This document shows positions 35,424 to 44,091 of a stretch of 64,000 nucleotides of DNA, piece by piece. Positions within the stretch are counted from its first letter, which is position 1. Every line of letters begins with the position of its first letter. The notes under the pieces were generated by a model. The model worked only from the letters and a program-made list of their open reading frames with translations. It made no database searches and was not told the DNA's origin. Origin of the DNA: Actinomadura craniellae (lineage in GTDB: Bacteria > Actinomycetota > Actinomycetes > Streptosporangiales > Streptosporangiaceae). The DNA lies in NCBI RefSeq assembly GCF_003289645.1, contig NZ_QLYX01000017.1:62001-126000 (forward strand), read 5' to 3'. The position numbers and the translations under genes are program-made.

Positions 35424-36143
35424 ATGGGCGATATGTCAGGCGCGAACCCACTGCCCAGAGCCGGTGACGTGTTCTTCGACGTCCGCGGCGAGGAACGAGT
35501 GCTGCGGCTCGGCTGGCACCCGGACGCCCAGGTCATGGTGATCAGCATCTGGAACGGCGGGGAATGCTCCGGCACCTTCCGGCTGTCGGCGCAGGACGTG
35601 CCCGCCTTCGTGGAGGCGCTGTCACAGGGGCTGCCCGCCGCCCCGCCCCGCGGGGGCAGGCACGCCGCCGGCGGCCCGCCACCCGCCCCGCCCGCCGGGC
35701 CGACCCAGGCCACCGGTCCCGCTCCCGGGTTCGACCCCAGGTACACGCCGGGCCCCGGGCCCGCGCCCGCCCGGGCGCCCGATCCGGCTTACGGCCAGAG
35801 CCGCCCGGGCCAACCACCAGCCCAACCACCGGGCCCGCCGCCGCAACCGAGCCGTCCCGCTGACCCGGGCTGGGAGCCGTACCGGCCCGGTCAAGCCCCC
35901 GCGGCGAACCACGGTGCCCCCGCCGCTCCGGGCCGGGGGCCGTACCCGGCGCATCCGGCCGACCCCGGGCACGGTGTCGGCCGGGGTCGGCCCGCCGATT
36001 CCCGGCAGGGGCAGGGGCAGGGGCCGCCCGCCCCGGGGCGGCAGGCCGGTTCGACCACCCAGGCGCTCGACGCGCTGACCCGGCTGGCGACCGGCCCGGC
36101 GCCTGAGCGGTTCCCCCGGACGGGCGAATACGAACGGCCCTAG
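35424..36143 (+). CDS. Hypothetical protein with Pro-rich C-terminal half, 239 aa
   Basis: Unrecognised. The first 70 residues form a compact domain (RAGDVFFDVRGEERVLRLGW, VMVISIWNGGECSGTFRLSA) that is rich in beta-strand-like segments. From about residue 75 to 215 it is a Pro/Gly/Ala-rich disordered tail, then a short end TRLATGPAPERFPRTGEY. Similar short domains with long tails are common in actinobacteria and have no known role. The ATG at 35424 is used; a second in-frame ATG is three codons later (MSGANP). It is followed by the metallophosphoesterase after 145 bp. Confidence 0.72.
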   Translation: MGDMSGANPLPRAGDVFFDVRGEERVLRLGWHPDAQVMVISIWNGGECSGTFRLSAQDVPAFVEALSQGLPAAPPRGGRHAAGGPPPAPPAGPTQATGPAPGFDPRYTPGPGPAPARAPDPAYGQSRPGQPPAQPPGPPPQPSRPADPGWEPYRPGQAPAANHGAPAAPGRGPYPAHPADPGHGVGRGRPADSRQGQGQGPPAPGRQAGSTTQALDALTRLATGPAPERFPRTGEYERP

Positions 36144-36288
36144 CCGGCGGTGACGGCAGGAGTCCGGACCGTAACAGGACTCTCACCCCGAACGGGTTGA
36201 CTAGCGGATCTTGGCCGGGAATCGTGTCGGTGTCCCCACGGATCGTTGCGCGGGACTTCCCGGAAGCCCCCATCCCCCGGAGGTGCAG

Positions 36289-37800
36289 GTGGACGCCGAC
36301 GACGTGGTCACACGTGGCGGTTCACGCGTCTCCGAGGCCGGGGCCGGCTGGCACTGCGGCACGCCGGCCCGGCACGCCGAGCTTCCCGACGGGGTGCAAC
36401 GGTTCTCCTGGCGGCATCCGCGGGTGCTGTGGCGCTCGCGCAACGACGTGATCGCCAAGGTGTTCGGCGACCCCTCCCATGCGATGCGCCGGAAGTGGGT
36501 CGCGACGCTGGCCGAGCGCGACGCCGATCCGGCCTTCACCATCGTGCGGGAGCAGCCGGAATTCTCCTTCCTGCTGCTGGGCGACACCGGGGAGGGCGAC
36601 CGGTCCCAGTACGCGGTGGTGCCCCCGATGCTCGCGGTCGGCGCCGACACCGACTTCATGGTCGTGTGCAGTGACGTGATCTACCCGGCGGGCGAACTCG
36701 ACGGCTACCCCGGCAAGTTCTTCCGGCCCTACGCCGACTACCAGGCCCCCATCTACGCGATCCCCGGCAACCACGACTGGTACGACGGCCTGACCGGGTT
36801 CATGCGGGTCTTCTGCGACGTGACCGGGGATGCCGAGCCGCCGCCGTGGCGGGGCCCGCTCGGGCCGTTGCTGCGCCGGTTGTGGTGGCGGCCCGGACCT
36901 GCCGCGGCGGCGACGCTGGCCGAGGTGGGGAAGTGGCGCGCCGACGAGCGCCGGCATCCGTTCCAGCCCGGCCCGTACTGGGCCGTCGACACCCCATCGC
37001 TGCGGATCGTGGGCATCGACACCGGTATCACCGGCGGCATCGACCGGGACCAGGCCGCCTGGCTGCGGCGGGTCTCCGCGGGAGACAAGCCCAAACTGCT
37101 GGTCACCGGCAAACCGCTGTACGTCGACGACTCCTCCCGCCCCGGGCCGATCGAGGGCGGGGGCACGATCGACGAGATCGTGCGCGACCCCGATCACCAC
37201 TACGTCGCCGCGATCGGCGGTGACATCCACAACTACCAGCGCTATCCCGTGCCGGTCGGCGACCGGGTGATCCAGTACGTGGTGTCCGGTGGCGGCGGGG
37301 CGTTCATGCACGCCACCCACACCATCCCGAAGACCACCGTGGTGGACGAAGGGGGGTTCCGCTGCTACCCGCTGCGCGGTGACTCGCTCTCCCGCTACAG
37401 CCGGCTGTACGGCAGGTGGACGCGGCTGTCCCGGCTGTTCGAGCTGACCCCCGCGGAGGCCGCACGGGTCGTCTCGCACCGGCTGGGCATGCCGACGACC
37501 CGCCCGGACGGCGGTGTGTCTCCACGGCCGTCCCTGCGTGCCCGGCTGGTGGCGGTCCTGCTCGGAGTGCCGCGCCGGCACCGGCACCGACCCCGGCTGC
37601 TGCGGCTGCCCGTCCGCAGGCTGCCGCAGCGCTTCCGGTCGGAACTGGCCGACTGGGACCGGCCGCCGTTCTTCAAGAATTTCCTGCGCGTCAATGTGAC
37701 CGAGACGGAATTGACGATCAGGTGCTACGGGGTGACCGGATGCGGGGAGAACGAACTCGATCCGCCATGTGAGGACGAGGTCACGATCAGTTTGCGGTAA
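36289..37800 (+). CDS. Calcineurin-like metallophosphoesterase
   Basis: Predicted cytoplasmic phosphoesterase of 503 aa, substrate unknown. Metal-site blocks are FLLLGDTGEGD (about residues 91-101), VVCSDVIYPAGE, PGNHDWYDG and AIGGDIHNYQRY. An Arg-rich insert near residue 420 (GVPRRHRHRPRLLRLPVRRL) could touch nucleic acid or membrane, but that is a guess. The GTG at 36289 has GGAGG 5 nt upstream and is preferred to an ATG 26 codons earlier, whose sequence does not look like protein. The C terminus ends CEDEVTISLR. Confidence 0.85.
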   Translation: MDADDVVTRGGSRVSEAGAGWHCGTPARHAELPDGVQRFSWRHPRVLWRSRNDVIAKVFGDPSHAMRRKWVATLAERDADPAFTIVREQPEFSFLLLGDTGEGDRSQYAVVPPMLAVGADTDFMVVCSDVIYPAGELDGYPGKFFRPYADYQAPIYAIPGNHDWYDGLTGFMRVFCDVTGDAEPPPWRGPLGPLLRRLWWRPGPAAAATLAEVGKWRADERRHPFQPGPYWAVDTPSLRIVGIDTGITGGIDRDQAAWLRRVSAGDKPKLLVTGKPLYVDDSSRPGPIEGGGTIDEIVRDPDHHYVAAIGGDIHNYQRYPVPVGDRVIQYVVSGGGGAFMHATHTIPKTTVVDEGGFRCYPLRGDSLSRYSRLYGRWTRLSRLFELTPAEAARVVSHRLGMPTTRPDGGVSPRPSLRARLVAVLLGVPRRHRHRPRLLRLPVRRLPQRFRSELADWDRPPFFKNFLRVNVTETELTIRCYGVTGCGENELDPPCEDEVTISLR

Positions 37801-38009
37801 GGGCACGATAATGTGATGCGGCTGAATTAATTCCGGGATTTTCCCATTAAACCTGCGGCTGTCAGGGCTCTGCCGTACAGTACGGCCTCGTCTACCGGTG
37901 GCCGTCCAGCCCCGGCTGCCATCTCGCATACGCGTCCGTTACCGCGGACCCGGGGGGCGTGGTGGGGGACGGTTGGGCCACGATCAAGTCCCTCATTTCG
38001 GAGTCGCGG

Positions 38010-38507
38010 ATGAGTTACCCCCAGCAAGGCCAGCCCTACCAGCAGGCGTCCGGACAGGGCGGTTACGCCCCGATGCCCGCACAGAACCACGCGCCGGCGT
38101 CCTCCGGCTACAACATGAAGCGCCGCAACCCGGTCGGCGTCTGGCTCGGCATGCCGATCATCACGCTCGGCTTCTACGGCATCTTCTGGTTCTTCAAGGT
38201 GCACTCCGAGCTGGCCGACTTCGACCGGCGCCGGAACATCAGCTCGACCAACGCGCTGCTGTCGATCCTGTTCGGCTGGATCACCCTCTACATCTGGCCG
38301 CTGATCGTCGCCTACCAGTTGGGCAACCACATCCGGGACGCGCAGCGCGCGGCCGGCCTCCAGCCCACCTGCAGCGGCGGGGTGGGCATCCTGCTGTACA
38401 TCTTCCTGTTCGGCAGCGGCAGCCTGTACTACCAGATCGAGCTGAACAAGGTCGTCGACCGCTACGGCTCGACGCCGCCCGGCCAGCAGGTCCCGCTGGC
38501 CGCCTGA
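38010..38507 (+). CDS. DUF4234 membrane protein, 165 aa
   Basis: Small membrane protein. A Gln/Pro/Gly-rich N-terminal tail (SYPQQGQPYQQASGQGG) precedes MKRRNPVGVWLGMPIITLGFY, the usual start of DUF4234, and three hydrophobic segments (about residues 50-68, 88-112, 128-148) with the conserved HSELADFDRRR between the first two. The ATG at 38010 has GGAG 6 nt upstream. Function unknown. A 144-bp spacer with short repeats follows before the polymerase gene. Confidence 0.82.
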   Translation: MSYPQQGQPYQQASGQGGYAPMPAQNHAPASSGYNMKRRNPVGVWLGMPIITLGFYGIFWFFKVHSELADFDRRRNISSTNALLSILFGWITLYIWPLIVAYQLGNHIRDAQRAAGLQPTCSGGVGILLYIFLFGSGSLYYQIELNKVVDRYGSTPPGQQVPLAA

Positions 38508-38510
38508 GCC

Positions 38511-38602
38511 GAGGGAGTGAGCGGAGTGGCCGTGAGGGACGAGCGGCCGCGTAGCGAACGAGCGAGGTGAAGGCGGAAACGACGCCGCGTAGCGAGGGAG
38601 TG
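38511..38602. repeat. Cluster of short direct repeats
   Basis: GAGGGAGTG occurs at 38511-38519 and 38594-38602, and CCGCGTAGCGA at 38547-38557 and 38585-38595, within the spacer between two genes. Related GAGCGAA-rich strings are scattered between. Short repeats like these are common in actinobacterial spacers. Confidence 0.5.
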
Positions 38603-38651
38603 CGCGCCCCGCCACCCGTCCGGCGGAATTGTCGGAGGGCAGGGGCAGAAT

Positions 38652-40328
38652 GTGCCCGTGCGGATCGCGGTGGCGGGGCGGGCGGGTGGCGGGGGAGTGC
38701 TCCGCCCGTTGACCGACGAGGGTGTCCCGGCCGGGCCGCCCGAGCCGGTCGCCGATCTGGCGGCGGCGATCGTCGCTGCGGAGCGGGCGCACGCGCCCCG
38801 GTGGGTCTGGGCGGCGACCTCCCGTGTCTATCCCGCGGTGCTCGACGGCGGCCGGGTGGCGCGTGCGCACGACCTCGAACTCGTCGAGGGCCTGCTGCTC
38901 GGCCATGCCGGCCGGTACGGCGAGCCCCGGTCCGTGGCGGCCGCCCGGGCCCGGCTGCGCGGCGCGCCGGTGCCCGCCGACGCCGGGCCGCCCGACGGTT
39001 CGGTCCAGCCCGCACTGTTCGGCGGGCCGCCCGACGACGACCTCGACGCGATCATCGAGGTGCACGCCGACCAGGTGCGGCGGCTGGCCGCGGCGGAGGA
39101 GCCGCTCGGCCTGCTGGCCGCGGCCGAGTCGGCCGGTGGCCTGGCGGCGGCGGAGATGAGCCGGCACGGCCTGCCCTGGCGGGTCGACCTGCACGACGCC
39201 CTGCTCACGGAGTCGCTGGGTCCCCGGCCCGGGCCCGGGCTGCGGCCCCGCCGGCTCCAGGAGCTCGCCGACCTGATCGGCACGGCGTTCGGCGGGCGCG
39301 TCCCGGTCAACCCGGACTCACCGGCCCAGTTGCTCAGGGCGTTCGCCGCCACGGGGGTGTCGGTTCCCTCCACCCGGGCGTACGTGCTGAACCGGGTCGA
39401 CCATCCGGTGGTGCCGCTGCTGCTGGAGTACAAGGAACTGGCCCGGCTGCACGCCGCGCACGGCTGGTCCTGGCTCGACACCTGGGTGCGCGACGGGCGG
39501 TTCCGGCCCGAGTACGTGGTCGGCGGGGTGGTCTCCGGCCGCTGGGCCAGCCGGGGCGGCGGTGCGTTGCAGATTCCCCGGGTGCTGCGCCGGGCCGTGG
39601 TGGCCGATCCGGGCTGGGCGCTGGTGGTCGCCGACGCGGCCCAGCTCGAGCCCCGGGTGCTTGCCGCGCTGGCGGGCGACCGCGCCTTCGCCGCCGCGGC
39701 CTCGCACGGCGACCTGTACTCGGCGCTGGCCGAGGTGTACGGGGGTGCCCGGGCCGGGAGCGACGCCCACGCCGAGGCCCGGGGCAAGGCGAAGATCGCC
39801 CTGCTCTCGGCCATGTACGGCGGCGGCGGGGGAGAGGCCGGGCAGCTCCTCGCCGTGCTGCGGCACCGGTTTCCCACCGCTTTCGAGTACGTGGAGGCGG
39901 CGGCCCGGGCGGGTGAGGCGGGCCGGCTGGTCCGCTCCCGGTTGGGCCGCACCTGCCCGCCGCCGACCGCCGCCTGGCGTGACCTCACCGCCACCGACGA
40001 CACCGACCGGTCGGGCTCGGCGCTGCGCGGCCGGGGTCGCTTCACCCGCAACTTCGTGGTCCAGGCCAGCGCCGCCGACTGGGCCCTGGCGCTGCTGGCG
40101 ACCCTGCGCGGCCGGCTCGCCGGCCTCGCCGGCCGTGGCACGGCCCCGCACCTGGTCTTCTTCCAGCACGACGAGGTCATCGTGCACACCCCGCGCGACC
40201 GGGCCGAGGCCGTGGCGGACGCCGTCCGCGCCGCCGGGGCGGAGGCCGGACGGCTGGTCTTCGGCCCCACCCCGGTCGTGTTCCCGCTGGAGGTCGCCGT
40301 CGTCGACTGCTACGCCGACGCCAAGTGA
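38652..40328 (+). CDS. Family A DNA polymerase with degenerate exonuclease region (PolA-like, short form)
   Basis: Polymerase I-like protein of 558 aa, annotated in actinobacteria as bifunctional 3'-5' exonuclease/DNA polymerase. Polymerase motif A is VVADAAQLEPRVLAAL (Asp, with the QLEPR variant of QIELR), motif B is HAEARGKAKIALLSAMYGG, and motif C is FFQHDEVIVHTP. The first 190 residues align to the exonuclease-like half but show no DEDD motifs that I can see, so proofreading is doubtful. There is no 5'-nuclease domain. It may serve in repair or lesion bypass. GTG start; no strong ribosome site. Confidence 0.88.
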   Translation: MPVRIAVAGRAGGGGVLRPLTDEGVPAGPPEPVADLAAAIVAAERAHAPRWVWAATSRVYPAVLDGGRVARAHDLELVEGLLLGHAGRYGEPRSVAAARARLRGAPVPADAGPPDGSVQPALFGGPPDDDLDAIIEVHADQVRRLAAAEEPLGLLAAAESAGGLAAAEMSRHGLPWRVDLHDALLTESLGPRPGPGLRPRRLQELADLIGTAFGGRVPVNPDSPAQLLRAFAATGVSVPSTRAYVLNRVDHPVVPLLLEYKELARLHAAHGWSWLDTWVRDGRFRPEYVVGGVVSGRWASRGGGALQIPRVLRRAVVADPGWALVVADAAQLEPRVLAALAGDRAFAAAASHGDLYSALAEVYGGARAGSDAHAEARGKAKIALLSAMYGGGGGEAGQLLAVLRHRFPTAFEYVEAAARAGEAGRLVRSRLGRTCPPPTAAWRDLTATDDTDRSGSALRGRGRFTRNFVVQASAADWALALLATLRGRLAGLAGRGTAPHLVFFQHDEVIVHTPRDRAEAVADAVRAAGAEAGRLVFGPTPVVFPLEVAVVDCYADAK

Positions 40329-40378
40329 TCGCCTCCCGCGGGGTCGCCACCGACCCGGGAGCCTGCCCGCCGGCTGAC

Positions 40379-41647
40379 TCAGCGGAGCACGGGCGTCCAG
40401 GAGGGGCGGGAGTTGAGCTCGGCCACGTCCGTGTGCGTGATCGACTGGTAGCCGTCGATCAGCGGGGCGAGCTCCGCGGAAGTGATCACGTCTTCTATCC
40501 GGTCGAATCCCGCGGGGGCCCGCTGGGAGATGGTCTCCATGATGGCGTCTGCCGGGTTTGTTCGGTTGGCGAGCACGAGCCGGTTCACCGGTTCCCGGCG
40601 GATCGCGTCGTAGGCGGCCGCCCCAGCGACGGGATCACCGGTCGAGGCCAGCTCGCGGGCCAGGATCCGGGCGTCGAGGATCGCCTGGGAGCCGCCGTTG
40701 GAGCCGACCGGGTACATCGGGTGCGCGGCGTCGCCCAGCAGGACGACCCGGCCGAAGACCCAGGACGGCAGCGGGTCGCGATCGACCATCGGGTACTCCA
40801 GGACCTGCGGGGCCCCGGCGATCAGGCCGGGGACGTCCAGCCAGCCCACCTGCCAGTCGGCGAAATGCCGCAGCACGTCCTCGGCCCGGCCCGCCCGGTT
40901 CCAGTCGGCGACCTCGGTGAGCTCGGTCACCGTCTCCTGGGACTCGGCCACCCAGTTCACCAGCGCCCGGCCGCGCCCGTCGGCCTCCGGGCAGACGGGG
41001 TAGGCGATGAACTTGGTGCGGTGCCGGGTGCCCAGCACGACCATCGTCCGGCCGTCGAGGAACGGTTCGGCCTCGGTCATCCCACGCCACATCCGGACGC
41101 CGTTCCACAGCGGGGCGCCCTCGCCGGGGTACAGCCGCCGCCGCACCGCCGAGTGCAGCCCGTCCGCCCCGATGAGCACGTCCGCGGGCAGGGCGGACTC
41201 CGCGCCGGTGCGCACGTCGCGCAGCCGGGCCGTGACCTCGGTCCCGTCGTCGGTGTGGTCCAGGTAGGCGGTGCCGGAGCGGACCGCGGCCTCGCCCAGC
41301 CGCTCGCGCACCGCCTGGAGCAGCAGCATCTGCAGCCGGCCGCGGTGGACGGAGTACTGCGGCCAGCGGTAGCCCAGCCCGAGCCCGCGCGGCTCGCCCC
41401 AGACCCGGTTGCCGTGCCGGTCGAAGTGGGCGAAGTGGCCGACCGGCAGCGCGCCGGCGGCCAGCGCGTCGCCCAGCCCCAGTTCGGTGAGCTCCCGGGT
41501 GGCGTGCGCCTGGAGGTTGATGCCGACTCCCAGCGGGCGCAACGCCCGGGCGGAGTCGATCACGGTGATCCGGGTGAGACCGGCGGCATGCAGGCCGAGC
41601 GCGGTGGTGAGGCCGCCGATCCCGGCCCCGACGATCAGGACGCGCAT
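40379..41647 (-). CDS. FAD-dependent aromatic monooxygenase (PhzS/salicylate hydroxylase type)
   Basis: Class A flavoprotein monooxygenase of 422 aa. The FAD motif VLIVGAGIGGLTTALGLHAAG opens the protein (residues 3-23), ADVLIGADGLHSAVRRRL is the DG motif, and VVLLGDAAHPMYPVGSNGG is the second FAD contact. It is close in pattern to PhzS-type enzymes, but the substrate is unknown. The ATG has AAGGAG about 10 nt upstream. It is the last gene of the ABC importer operon, 22 bp after the ATPase, so it probably oxidises the imported compound. Confidence 0.88.
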   Translation of the reverse strand: MRVLIVGAGIGGLTTALGLHAAGLTRITVIDSARALRPLGVGINLQAHATRELTELGLGDALAAGALPVGHFAHFDRHGNRVWGEPRGLGLGYRWPQYSVHRGRLQMLLLQAVRERLGEAAVRSGTAYLDHTDDGTEVTARLRDVRTGAESALPADVLIGADGLHSAVRRRLYPGEGAPLWNGVRMWRGMTEAEPFLDGRTMVVLGTRHRTKFIAYPVCPEADGRGRALVNWVAESQETVTELTEVADWNRAGRAEDVLRHFADWQVGWLDVPGLIAGAPQVLEYPMVDRDPLPSWVFGRVVLLGDAAHPMYPVGSNGGSQAILDARILARELASTGDPVAGAAAYDAIRREPVNRLVLANRTNPADAIMETISQRAPAGFDRIEDVITSAELAPLIDGYQSITHTDVAELNSRPSWTPVLR

Positions 41648-41669
41648 GGCGCCGGTCTCCTTCCGGGGT

Positions 41670-42443
41670 TCAGGAGGCGGACTGGACGGGTGTTCCGATG
41701 CCCCGGACCAGCCGCCCCACCTCGGCCCGCAGGTGCACGAACTCTGGCAGCCCGCGGGTGGTGATCTGGTCGCGCTTGGCGGGCAGTCCCACCCGCAGGT
41801 CGGCGCGGACCCTGGTCGGCGACTTGGTCAGCACCACCACCCGGTCGCCCACGTAGACGCTCTCGTCGATGTCGTGGGTGACCAGCAGGATGGTCATGCC
41901 GCCGTTGCCGCGCACGCTCAGCAGCAGGTCCTCCAGATCCTCGCGGGTCTGGGCGTCGACCGAGCCGAACGGCTCGTCCATGATCAGCAGGGTCGGCCGG
42001 TAGGCCAGCGCACGGGCGATCGACGCCCGCTGCTGCATGCCGCCCGACAGCTGCCAGGGGTACTTGGATCCGGCCTCGGCCAGGCCGACCGACTCCAGTG
42101 CCTGGTCGGCGGCCTCGTGGCGCGCGGCCCGCTTCAGCCCGCGGCGGCGCAGCGGCAGCGCCACGTTGTCGCGGACCGACAGCCAGGGGAACAGCGAGCG
42201 GCTGTAGTCCTGGAAGACCACGGCGAGGTCGTCGGGTACCTGCTCCACGACCTTGCCGTCCTTGGTGACCAGACCGCCCGACGGCCGTTGCAGCCCCGCG
42301 ATGCACCGCAGCAGGGTCGACTTGCCGCAGCCCGAGGGGCCGACGATGCTGACCAGCTCACCGGCCTCCACGCGCAGGTCGATCCCACCGACGATCAGTG
42401 GGCCGGAACCGTAGGCGTGGGTCAGGTTCTCGATCTCGAGCAC
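41670..42443 (-). CDS. ABC importer ATPase, nitrate/sulfonate/taurine type
   Basis: Energises uptake by the two permeases upstream. Walker A GPSGCGKSTLLRCIAG, Q-loop VVFQDYSRSLFPW, signature LSGGMQQRASIARAL, Walker B LLIMDEPFGSVDA and the H-loop VTHDIDES are intact. It is 257 aa, the size of SsuB/TauB. The GTG start has GAGG about 9 nt upstream and is 11 bp after the permease stop. The family is given by its partners; sulfonates, taurine, nitrate, pyrimidine precursors and aromatic acids are all known substrates of this type. Confidence 0.93.
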   Translation of the reverse strand: MLEIENLTHAYGSGPLIVGGIDLRVEAGELVSIVGPSGCGKSTLLRCIAGLQRPSGGLVTKDGKVVEQVPDDLAVVFQDYSRSLFPWLSVRDNVALPLRRRGLKRAARHEAADQALESVGLAEAGSKYPWQLSGGMQQRASIARALAYRPTLLIMDEPFGSVDAQTREDLEDLLLSVRGNGGMTILLVTHDIDESVYVGDRVVVLTKSPTRVRADLRVGLPAKRDQITTRGLPEFVHLRAEVGRLVRGIGTPVQSAS

Positions 42444-42454
42444 TCAGATCATCC

Positions 42455-43321
42455 TCACGTGTCGTCGAGGCGGCGGGCGCCGCCGTGCCAGGCCAGGAGA
42501 CGGCGTTCCACCAGGACGAAGGCCCCGTTGATCAGGCAGCCGAGGATGCCGAGCAGCATGATCCCCGCCCACATCTCCGCCATGTCGAAGCTGCGCTGGG
42601 CGCTGATCAGCCGGGCGCCGATGCCGCTGGTGCTTCCGATCAGCTCGGAGATGACCATCAGGATGAGGGCGAATCCCAGGCTGACCCGGAGCCCGGCGAA
42701 GATCTTGGGCGCGGCCGCGGGCAGGACGATGCGGCGTAGCCGGGAGAGCCCGGTGATGCCGAACACCTTGGCGGTTTCGAGCTGGAGGGTGTCGACGGTG
42801 CGCACCCCGTCGATGGTGTTGAGCAGGACCGGCCAGACGACGCCGAACACGATCGTCGTCACCTGCATCTGGGCGCCCAGGTCGAGCACCACGATGAAGA
42901 ACGGGATCAGGGTCGGCGGCGGTATCGACCGGCCGAACTGGAGCACCGGGTCCAGGAAGTCGCCCAGCGCCCGGAACCGGCCGATGACCAGGCCGAGGGC
43001 CACCCCGACGACGGCGGCGATCAACCAGCCACCGAACACGTGGGTGAGGCTGGGCCGGAAGTCGTCGATGGCGTCGGTGGTCAGGAAGAGCCGGTCGGCC
43101 GGCCCGGAGAACCACAGCTCGTACATCGCCCGCACGATCTCGGACGGCGGCGGGAAGTAGGCGTCGCCGATCGCCCGGCAGGTGATCTCCCAGACCGCGA
43201 CCAGCAGCACCGCCAGCCAGAGCCGGGACAGCTGACCGGCCAGGGTCCGCAGTGCGGAGGGCCGCTTCGTGGGCGGTGTCTTCACGGGCGCCACCGCGGG
43301 CGCCTGCGCGGGTGCGGTCAT
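42455..43321 (-). CDS. ABC importer permease 2, SsuC/TauC type
   Basis: Integral membrane subunit, 288 aa. A polar N-terminal stretch of about 35 residues leads to six hydrophobic segments (first at LWLAVLLVAVWEITCRAIG). The EAA-loop region, LETAKVFGITGLSRLRRIVLP, is the ATPase-contact site, and LRVSLGFALILMVISELIG follows. The ATG overlaps the stop of permease 1 by 4 nt. The frame is open far upstream, but that part overlaps permease 1 and is not coding. Confidence 0.9.
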   Translation of the reverse strand: MTAPAQAPAVAPVKTPPTKRPSALRTLAGQLSRLWLAVLLVAVWEITCRAIGDAYFPPPSEIVRAMYELWFSGPADRLFLTTDAIDDFRPSLTHVFGGWLIAAVVGVALGLVIGRFRALGDFLDPVLQFGRSIPPPTLIPFFIVVLDLGAQMQVTTIVFGVVWPVLLNTIDGVRTVDTLQLETAKVFGITGLSRLRRIVLPAAAPKIFAGLRVSLGFALILMVISELIGSTSGIGARLISAQRSFDMAEMWAGIMLLGILGCLINGAFVLVERRLLAWHGGARRLDDT

Positions 43322-44091
43322 GCGGACGCTCCCGTTCGTACGGTGTGCCAGCGGAACGCCCGCCGCTCCGCCGCCACCAGGACGGCGTTGATCAGCAGGC
43401 CCAGGACGCCGGCCCAGACCGCGCCGGCCAGCATCAGGTCCGGCCGGCCGCCGCCTGACTGGGTCTCGGTGAGGTAGCTGCCGATGCCTTCGCCCCCGGC
43501 CACCAGCTCGGTGCTGATGACCACCACCAGGCCGACCGAGGCGGAGATCCGCACCCCGGTGGCGACGAACGGGGCGATGCTGGGCAGGTTCACCCGCAGC
43601 AGGACGGCGGCGGGGCCGAAGCCGAAGCTGCGCAGGGTCTCCTTGGCCAGCGGGTCCACGTCGCGCAGCGCGTAGAGCGTGTTGATGAGGATCGGCCAGG
43701 TGGCCGCGTAGCAGACCAGCGCCATCTTCGACTGGGTGGCCGAGCTGAAGGTGACGATGGCCAGCGGGATCAGCGCGACCGACGGGATCGGCCGCATGAA
43801 CTCCACCACGATCCGGCTGGCCCGGCCCAGCCACGGGGTGGAACCGAGCGCCAGCCCCGCGGCGAGGGCGATGAGCGTGGCGAGCGCCAGCCCGCCCAGC
43901 CATGCCTTCAGGGTGTCGGTGACGTCGGCGAGGAACTCCCCGTCGACGGTGAGTTCGGCTGCTCGCTGGAGGACCGTGGAAGCCGCAGGCAGGGCGGCCG
44001 GGTCGACGAGCCCGCTTCGTGAAGCGAGCTCGGCGACCGCGACCGCCCCTGCGACTCCGATCGTCCCCCGAACGATCTGGATCTTTCTCAT
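43318..44091 (-). CDS. ABC importer permease 1, SsuC/TauC type
   Basis: Paralogous membrane subunit, 257 aa, with the same layout: TM1 at GTIGVAGAVAVAELASRSG, an ATPase-contact loop AKETLRSFGFGPAAVLLRVNLP, and TMs ending in WAGVLGLLINAVLVAAERRA. Two different permeases suggest a heterodimeric channel, less common than the single permease of SsuABC. The ATG overlaps the binding-protein stop by 4 nt (ATGA), so all four importer genes are translated together. Confidence 0.9.
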   Translation of the reverse strand: MRKIQIVRGTIGVAGAVAVAELASRSGLVDPAALPAASTVLQRAAELTVDGEFLADVTDTLKAWLGGLALATLIALAAGLALGSTPWLGRASRIVVEFMRPIPSVALIPLAIVTFSSATQSKMALVCYAATWPILINTLYALRDVDPLAKETLRSFGFGPAAVLLRVNLPSIAPFVATGVRISASVGLVVVISTELVAGGEGIGSYLTETQSGGGRPDLMLAGAVWAGVLGLLINAVLVAAERRAFRWHTVRTGASA

